Shown in pieces: positions 19,179 through 24,859 of a DNA stretch of 24,859 nucleotides. The position numbers and the translations under genes were made by a program. Source of the DNA: Pyricularia pennisetigena (taxonomy: Eukaryota; Ascomycota; Sordariomycetes; Magnaporthales; Pyriculariaceae); NCBI RefSeq assembly GCF_004337985.1, contig NC_043740.1, positions 4,798,175 through 4,823,033 of the forward strand, read 5' to 3'. Each line of letters opens with the position of its first letter. Within the stretch, counting starts at the first letter, position 1. The notes below the pieces were generated by a model. It had not been told where the DNA came from. It saw nothing but the letters and a program-made list of their open reading frames with translations, and searched no databases.

Positions 19179-19216
19179 TTCTGTATATAGTAGGAGCTAC
19201 TAGCCTTGGGTATCAA

Positions 19217-19321
19217 GGGGACGTGGCGCAGTTGGCTAGCGCGTAGGTCTCATATTATTATGTGATCAATCCTAACAATTGAACAATCCTAAGGTCGTGA
19301 GTTCGAGCCTCACCGTCCCCA
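19217..19321 (+). tRNA. tRNA-Met(CAT), elongator type, with a 31-nt intron
   Basis: The acceptor stem GGGGACG (19217-19223) pairs perfectly with CGTCCCC (19314-19320); A19321 is the discriminator. The D arm is GCGC-AGTTGGCTA-GCGC. The anticodon stem TAGGT faces TCCTA with the U-U pair typical of elongator Met tRNAs. Anticodon CAT is at 19251-19253. The intron (19255-19285) lies after position 37. Variable loop AGGTC and T arm GTGAG-TTCGAGC-CTCAC are standard. The intron contains a second copy of the 3' exon junction sequence. Confidence 0.93.
19267..19292 (+). repeat. 9-bp direct duplication across the tRNA-Met 3' splice site
   Basis: CAATCCTAA occurs at 19267-19275 (within the intron) and again at 19284-19292 (spanning the 3' junction and the 3' anticodon stem). 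The two copies are separated by 8 bases. Confidence 0.95.
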
Positions 19322-20331
19322 TTATTTTTGTCGATTCCATCTTTTCATGGATCCTTCACTTGATTCGGTTGCGGTAAATTCTCTTCTTCACTTTGTTTCA
19401 CATGGTGTGTTTGACTTTTTATTACAGTGTATTCGTCCCTCTTCAATGGCATGGCGACAGCATCTGGTATGGAGACAATAGCTGGCCTGGTTGGCAGTCA
19501 CAAATGGAGCAGCCCTGACAGGTTATCCTTCTCATCGTGGACTCGTCCTTAATATAGAATGCAATTTCTTATTGTTCCATCTTTCAATGCCCGCCTTGCC
19601 CAGTCGGGATAAGCTGATGAATTCAATATAGAAATTTTACAAGGTCTGTCGTAAACTCCATGGCTACGCTAAGTTTATATTTTAGCATCCTGTTGCCTAT
19701 ATTTTGATCAATTCGTTCCCCTCTCCCACAATTCACCGCAGAGCGCAAGTTTCATATAGTATAATACACTATCATTTGATCACCTGATGACAGGTGACCG
19801 ATCCTGGGGTCGACGTTACAATGTCGTCTACGGAAGATCATTCTGTTGCCCCCAATATTTCTATTTTCGCGCAATCGGGCAGTCGGTACAGTGCGAAACC
19901 ACAATATAGCACTGTCTTTATGACGTGGACGGAACGAGTTTCCCTGTTGATCAGGAAGGAAGGTGTTCCCGCGTCGACATGGAATGAACGAACAAGGAAT
20001 TCTCATATCACCTGTGGAACTCTCTTAAAAAAAAAGTAAAGAGGAAGGAAGGAAGGAACACCGACTGGCTCTATGAGGCTGCTGCTGCCTCGTACTGTTT
20101 CTGGATGCAGGCCTGTCCCCGCACTCGAGTTGATTAATCCCACCTGTCACGCGGCCTTTTCTTGTTTGCTTTTCATGTTGGAAAAATTCAATTAAGAAAT
20201 ATCAACGCTTGACCGCCCGCTAAGTATAAAACCAAGTATAAATAAAAGAGATCCTCCCAGTCTAGTGCCTCACGCATCTAGTCTTCTCTATATGTTCTCC
20301 GCCATAGCGTTCAACCTATCTCCGATTAGTC
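19322..20331. other. intergenic region between tRNA-Met and the P-type ATPase
   Basis: Starts with the Pol III terminator and ends at the 3' side of the ATPase gene. It is AT-rich, with an A-run near 20029-20036 followed by four GGAA units at 20043-20058. Open frames on both strands around 19752-20039 overlap each other and have no recognisable domain. No gene is supported. Confidence 0.55.
19325..19329 (+). terminator. Pol III terminator of tRNA-Met
   Basis: A T5 run starting four bases after the tRNA end, a standard Pol III stop. Confidence 0.85.
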
Positions 20332-23300
20332 CTACCAAGCCATCTTCGCAGGAATACCCTTGGGCCAAGCCCTGACCGCGTACTTGCGGCCCTCGTCAAA
20401 AAGCAGCAGCGCAAGGCCAAAGGCCATGGGCAGGAACCAGTACTCGACGGGCACGGCGGTAGTGCCGAGTGTGACCTGCAGGGGCGGGATGTACAGCCAG
20501 AAGAAAGCCATGACGAGCGAGAAGAGGACAGCGGGCACAATCCAGAGGTTCTGCGTCTCCTTGTTGAAGAAGGGCAGGTGCTGAAAGATTGATAGTCGCC
20601 GCGTCCGCATGGCGAGCAGGTTGAACCATTGGCTATCGTTCATGTCACAACGTTAGCAAAGGAATAAGTCAATTATGACGGGACACTTGTGGGCGCCGGA
20701 CTTACATGACGACGAGGGTGACAAAGTATATCGAACTTGCCACATTCAGCTGGTTGTTATAAAAGTCCTGGTCGATTCCGTCGGGGACTTTTCCGAAACC
20801 GAACCACAGGCTCGAGAAAGCGATACCCTGCCGCTGCAGGTACCAATAAGACATGGCGAAAGAGACAAATGTCTCCATCAGCCCAACAATACCGTAGCTG
20901 TGCACGACGAGTTTCCAGTCGACGAGGTGGTCGACGCCGACTCTGCGTGGGGGCCGCATGAGCACGTCGGCTTCAGGAGCTTCGTAGGCCATGGCGATGC
21001 CCGCAAGGCAGTCGGTGAAGCAACTAATTGTGGTTTAGTTAGTGGGCTCTCCTTGGCATGGGACGTCAGTTTGGCAACTCAACTCACCAGATGATAATCA
21101 TCAAGAAACTGCTCAGAATCTGCGGCAGCCCAAACATGACATTGGTCATGACGGGCCAGAACTCGCTAAAGCTGCCAGCCGGCAATAGGTACGCAATGGT
21201 TTTCTTCAGGTTGTCAAACGTCGTCCGCCCGTACCGCACCGCCTCGACGACGCTGCCGAACGATTCGAGCAAAACCATGTCGGCCGCCTCAGCGGCGATG
21301 TCAGAACCGCCACCAATCGCGATGCCGACGTCGGCAGCGCGCAGGGCCGGGGCGTCGTTGACACCATCTCCCGTCATGCCGACGATGTTGGAGCGGGCTT
21401 GAAGCTCACGGACGATGCGGAGCTTCTGCTCGGGCGTCGTGCGTGCGAAGACAACCTCACTGAACTCGGCAGCTAGTTGATCCCACTGGTTTGACAGCAT
21501 GCCGGCCATGTCAGCGCCAGAGATGACGATTGACTTGTGAACTGGTGGAGTGTCATCGTCGAGGACGCCCTTGTTCGTTGTCTCATTGGGATCGCGCGAT
21601 AGCGCCGAGACGTCATGGACGGCACTGTCTGGGTTCGTAATGATGCCGCACTCGCGGGCGATAGCCTGGGCCGTGAGGGCAAAGTCACCCGTGACCATGA
21701 ATATCCGGATACCCGCTCCCCTGAGAGTTTTCACAACGCCGGGGATCTCGGGACGTGGCGGATCGGCGATGGCGACAAGCCCTACCAGTGTCAAGCCAGA
21801 CGACGAAACCTCCAAGGCCTCGCGCTCAAAAGCGGGTGACGATGGGCTGTTCCTGACCCACCCCCTAGATAGGACTTTGCGGGCCAGCAGCAGCACGCGG
21901 CGTCCCCGTGCTGACCACTCATTTTTGACCCGTTCGATTTCATCCCTGGCGGCGGGTGAGAGATTCAATGTGGCGCCACTGCTGCCTACGTACTTGGAGC
22001 AGCGACTGAGCAGGACGTCCGGGGCACCCTTGATCGTCAGGAGCAGATCACCGGGTTCAAAGACGGAGACGGTATCGGGAGAAAGGGCGTCTGCCAGGCC
22101 GTTGGGGTCCGAGTTGCTCACCACGCGAATCATGAACTTGTTCTTGCTGTTGAATGCCAGGTCGAAACGAGTCTGCCAGCAGCGACGTGTCGCCATGGCC
22201 GAGCCCATGGTTTCGGCGAAGCGGAGGATTGCTTGATCCGTGGCGTCACCGTTGATTCGCCGGCTCTCCAGAGGCAGGTTTCGGGTGGCGGCATCGAACT
22301 CTCCGGCGTTGCACAGGGCGGCAATTGTGCGGAGCTGGTCCAGGGCACTACCAGCGAGGCACTCTTCTGAGTTGTTGCTTCGGTGTGTCATGAGGAGCTC
22401 ATGGGCCTCTTCGATCGTATGAGTTTGGCCACCAAGGGCGCAGTCGGTGACAACCATTTTATTCTGTAAAACGATTAGTGATATGACTTCGATCAAAGCT
22501 TCAAAAATTACGACCCAGTCAATATAGACTCACCCCTGTAAGCGTGCCTGTCTTGTCGGAACAAATGACCGAGACAGCACCCAACGTCTCAACCGTCTTG
22601 AGCGACTTGCACAGCACTTTGTTCTTGCGCATCATGTTGGCACTGATGGTCAAGCTGGCAGTCAATGCTACAGGCAGACCTTCCGGAATAAAAGCAACGG
22701 CGACTGACACGCAGCTGACAATCAGACCGGAGACGCTGATCCAGCCTGGATGTTCCCTCCGGAGCCAAGCGGCCCAGAGGATGATGACGAGTAGAACCAT
22801 GAGCACCATGATGGAGCAGATGATCCATACGAAGTTGAGCACCTCGCGCTCGAGAGTCGTCATTCCCTTCTTGGGCTCATTGGTCAACTTGGCGATACGG
22901 CCAAAGACGGTCTTGTTTCCCGTGGCGACAACGATTCCGTGGCATGTCCCGCTGACGCAGTGCGTGCCCTGCAGCCCAATGCACCTTGTCTCGAGGTAGT
23001 TGGCGTCCGTTGTCTCCACCGTGGCTGGCAGAGGAAGTGACTCGCCTAGTGGTCAGGTGTCAGTAGAGATCAACCCAGGCATATAGGGTGTAAGAATGGA
23101 AAGTATGCGTGCGGCCATTCGTCGTGAGAGACTGCAAATTAGCACTGCATGGAAACTCGACTTACCTGTCAAAATGGACCGGTCAAACTTGGCATCAGAA
23201 GACACTTCACAGAAGCGCACGTCCGCAGGAAGCTTGTTGCCGGCCTTGATGACCAAGACGTCGCCAGGAACGATGTCAGCGGCAAACATATTGACAAGTA

Positions 23301-24170
23301 CGCCGTCTCTGAGGACCATACACTCGTCGGGCAACATGGTCTTGATGGAAGCCATGACGCGAGACGAGGACCAGTCCTGCCACATGTTGAAGCCGGCCTG
23401 GATGAAGAAGACGGCAAGCAAAACGATGGCCAGGGCCAAATTGGCGGCTGCTGGAGGGTCGCCAAGTGGTCTCCATGCGACGAAAACACTGTGATCTATG
23501 TTAGTTGATTGTTTTTTTTATTTGGGTTACAGCGGCAAACAGGAGCAAACACCATGAGCCGGTACGTAAGGCTCGTCACGATCTTGCTGGCAGCACTTAC
23601 AGAATGGAACCGACGAGCAGAACCGGGCCAAACCCTTTGAAGAGGTAACCCATAATGTCTCTGAAATGATGGGTCTCTGGAGGGGATGGCACGTTTTTGC
23701 CATGCTGCTTGATGCGGCGCTCGGCCTGCTCAGCAGACAGTCCATCCTTCAATGAGGTGGAAAGAGACCGGGCGAGGATGTCAATGTCAAGCGTGTGCCA
23801 GTCAATGTCGGCGAGATCTGTTCAGGGAACAGAAAACAAGATTAGCCATCAGAAAGAACAGGCGTCAAGAAGGACTAGGGTTTAACATACCTTGGGTCAC
23901 AGCATCCTTCTTCCTCTCGGCGTTGTTCCGAGTTTGTGCTTCTTGTACATCTATCGAGAGCGTACGGTATTGAATTGGGATTGTTGCAGATGCATCGAGA
24001 GATCTTCTGGAGCGGACGCTATGGGCAGAGAGAGACCGCCGCCTCGACACACCAGTGCCTGGACGGTCTCTCGCCTGCCCTGACTCCTCGTCCTGTACTG
24101 TAGTAGGACCGGCTTGCCATGTTATACCTTGGCGGGTAGGCTCAGCAACAGCAAGCTCGACTTTGTCCAT
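20332..24170 (-). CDS. Type IIC-like (Na+/K+-ATPase-related) cation P-type ATPase
   Basis: Membrane pump that moves cations by an aspartyl-phosphate cycle. Seven exons: 24170-23891, 23817-23601, 23488-23166, 23045-22534, 22463-21088, 21023-20706, 20632-20332; 1108 residues with all phases consistent. The long N-tail holds basic Ser-rich RRRSLS and RRSLD. The cation N-domain (LSAEQAERRIKQHGKN) follows, then the actuator domain with its LTGES loop. Next come PEGLPVALT in TM4, phosphorylation motif DKTGTLTG (Asp437), nucleotide-binding KGAPDVL, and hinge TGDGVNDAP at about 808-816. The final transmembrane block has the AYEAPEADVLMRPPR stretch. The phrases NYLETRCIGLQGTHCVSGT and AYEAPEADVLMRPPR resemble the animal Na,K-ATPase alpha subunit more than SERCA, PMR1 or ENA pumps. 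Filamentous fungi carry such IIC-type pumps; no beta subunit is visible here. The alkali-cation-uptake ATPase (ACU) group is an alternative. The exact ions and membrane are unknown. Confidence 0.9.
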
Positions 24171-24833
24171 TCAGAAGTTGATGCCACGAAAACGACTGAA
24201 ACAACAGGAAGAGTTGGGATGAAAAGCTGACAGGCAAGCAAAGGAGAATAGAGAAGCGAGGAGGTAAGAGAGGAGAGTAGAGATGGGAGAGGGAGCAAAA
24301 AAGAGAACTAGCTGGAGGGCCAGCCATCTCAACGGGAGAGAGGGCGTGCGCCCAAAAGCCTCTTATACGTTGGTGTCATGTTGAGACGGAAAAGATAGGA
24401 TCAAGAACAAGTGGGCAAAGAATAAAAACAGGAACAGAGGGTATAGAGAACAAAGATATGAGGCAGGTGGCAGTGTAGCTGGGCACGAGGGGAGGTGGGA
24501 ATTGTCAAGTATGGATAAGGCGAAACGGAGGACTAATTGCCCTTCCCGTCGCCGGTAGCGCGCTGGAATTTACTGCGGCGTCTAAAGGCGGTGACCTCTA
24601 AGGAAGCTTACAGGACGCTGGTGCTGCCAGGTACCTGAGCTATCCAGGTCTCCCAGGCAGCTAGTAGGTGTCAGTCAACCCTTTTGGGCCTAGACCTAGA
24701 GCCGTTTGCAAAACAGTAGCGGCGAAAAGAGGGCGCGTCGGAACCAACGGTCAGGCAACGGAGTCAAGTCAAGCTTACTGTGGTAGTAGTAGGTAGAGCC
24801 CACCCGGGCCATACAAGGAAGTTTTCCCGCACC
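24171..24833. other. promoter and leader of the P-type ATPase gene
   Basis: Read leftward this is the 5' region of the ATPase. It contains a TATA-like element at 24361-24367 and an upstream ATG at 24327 opening a 61-codon frame that overlaps the main start out of frame. The leader is purine-rich on the + strand, hence CT-rich in the transcript. Around 24620-24665 there are several AGGTA/CCAGG-type short motifs. No other gene is visible. Confidence 0.6.
24361..24367 (-). promoter_or_regulatory. candidate TATA box of the P-type ATPase gene
   Basis: On the minus strand the sequence reads TATAAGA, about 190 bases before the start codon. A start site roughly 30 bases downstream would place the transcript 5' end close to the upstream ATG at 24327. 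Confidence 0.45.
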
Positions 24834-24859
24834 TTTTTTTTTTTTTTTTTTTTTTTTTT
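24834..24859. repeat. poly-T tract at window end
   Basis: The window closes with 26 T running off the end. See the matching tract at the start; this is probably a contig break at a homopolymer. Confidence 0.95.

Larger units (their letters stand above)
17361..19216. other. intergenic region with T-rich 3' flank, candidate intron and tRNA-like remnant
   Basis: The first 500 bases after the glycine-rich gene are strongly T-rich on the + strand and probably transcribed as its 3' UTR. Open frames there (for example 17535-17846) encode only hydrophobic residues, as any T-rich DNA does. A canonical intron lies at 17566-17649 and a tRNA-like remnant at 19141-19178 (both listed separately). I see no other gene. 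Confidence 0.55.

Overview
The window is nuclear DNA from a filamentous ascomycete, most likely a Sordariomycete; I cannot place it to genus. The evidence is GC-rich coding sequence with C/G-ending codons in AT-richer spacers, short GT-AG introns of about 50-130 nt with CTAAC/CTGAC branch points, intron-containing tRNA genes, pyrimidine-rich leaders, and a gene set that includes 14-TM drug efflux MFS, GH114, Tma20, Sgt2 and a fungal type IIC P-type ATPase. Both ends of the window are pure poly-T runs, so it may be a whole contig broken at homopolymers.

Layout: a 14-TM MFS transporter (652-2567, +, 3 exons); Tma20/MCT-1 translation factor (3020-3754, -, 2 exons); a small I78-type proteinase inhibitor (4474-4786, -, 2 exons); the TPR co-chaperone Sgt2 (5403-6552, -, with the start codon alone in exon 1); a RING-CH membrane E3 ligase (7588-9318, +, 2 exons); galactokinase (9605-11232, -, 2 exons); tRNA-Leu(AAG) with a 23-nt intron (12385-12489, +); a secreted GH114 family glycosidase (13684-14776, +, 3 exons); a secreted glycine/Met-Asn-Gly repeat protein of unknown function (16251-17360, +); tRNA-Met(CAT) with a 31-nt intron (19217-19321, +); and a type IIC-like cation P-type ATPase (20332-24170, -, 7 exons). 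For the spliced genes I chose junctions by reading frame, GT-AG boundaries, branch points and continuity of family motifs.

Most of the genes are unrelated housekeeping or membrane functions, as expected in a fungal chromosome, and no operon, CRISPR array or recognisable transposon is present. Sgt2 (tail-anchored protein delivery), Tma20 (initiation/recycling) and the RING-CH ligase belong to protein synthesis and quality control. Galactokinase supplies galactose-1-phosphate, and the GH114 enzyme is predicted to cut galactosamine polymers outside the cell, but their proximity alone does not make them a pathway.

The least explained features lie between 16 and 20 kb. One is the repeat-rich secreted protein, whose blocks are bounded by dibasic (kexin-type) sites. 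Others are a canonical unused-looking intron downstream of its stop codon, an intron of tRNA-Met that carries a copy of its own 3' splice-junction sequence, and an inverted tRNA-like remnant beside that tRNA. Splicing ambiguity in the MFS gene and an overlapping upstream ORF before the P-type ATPase are also worth testing.
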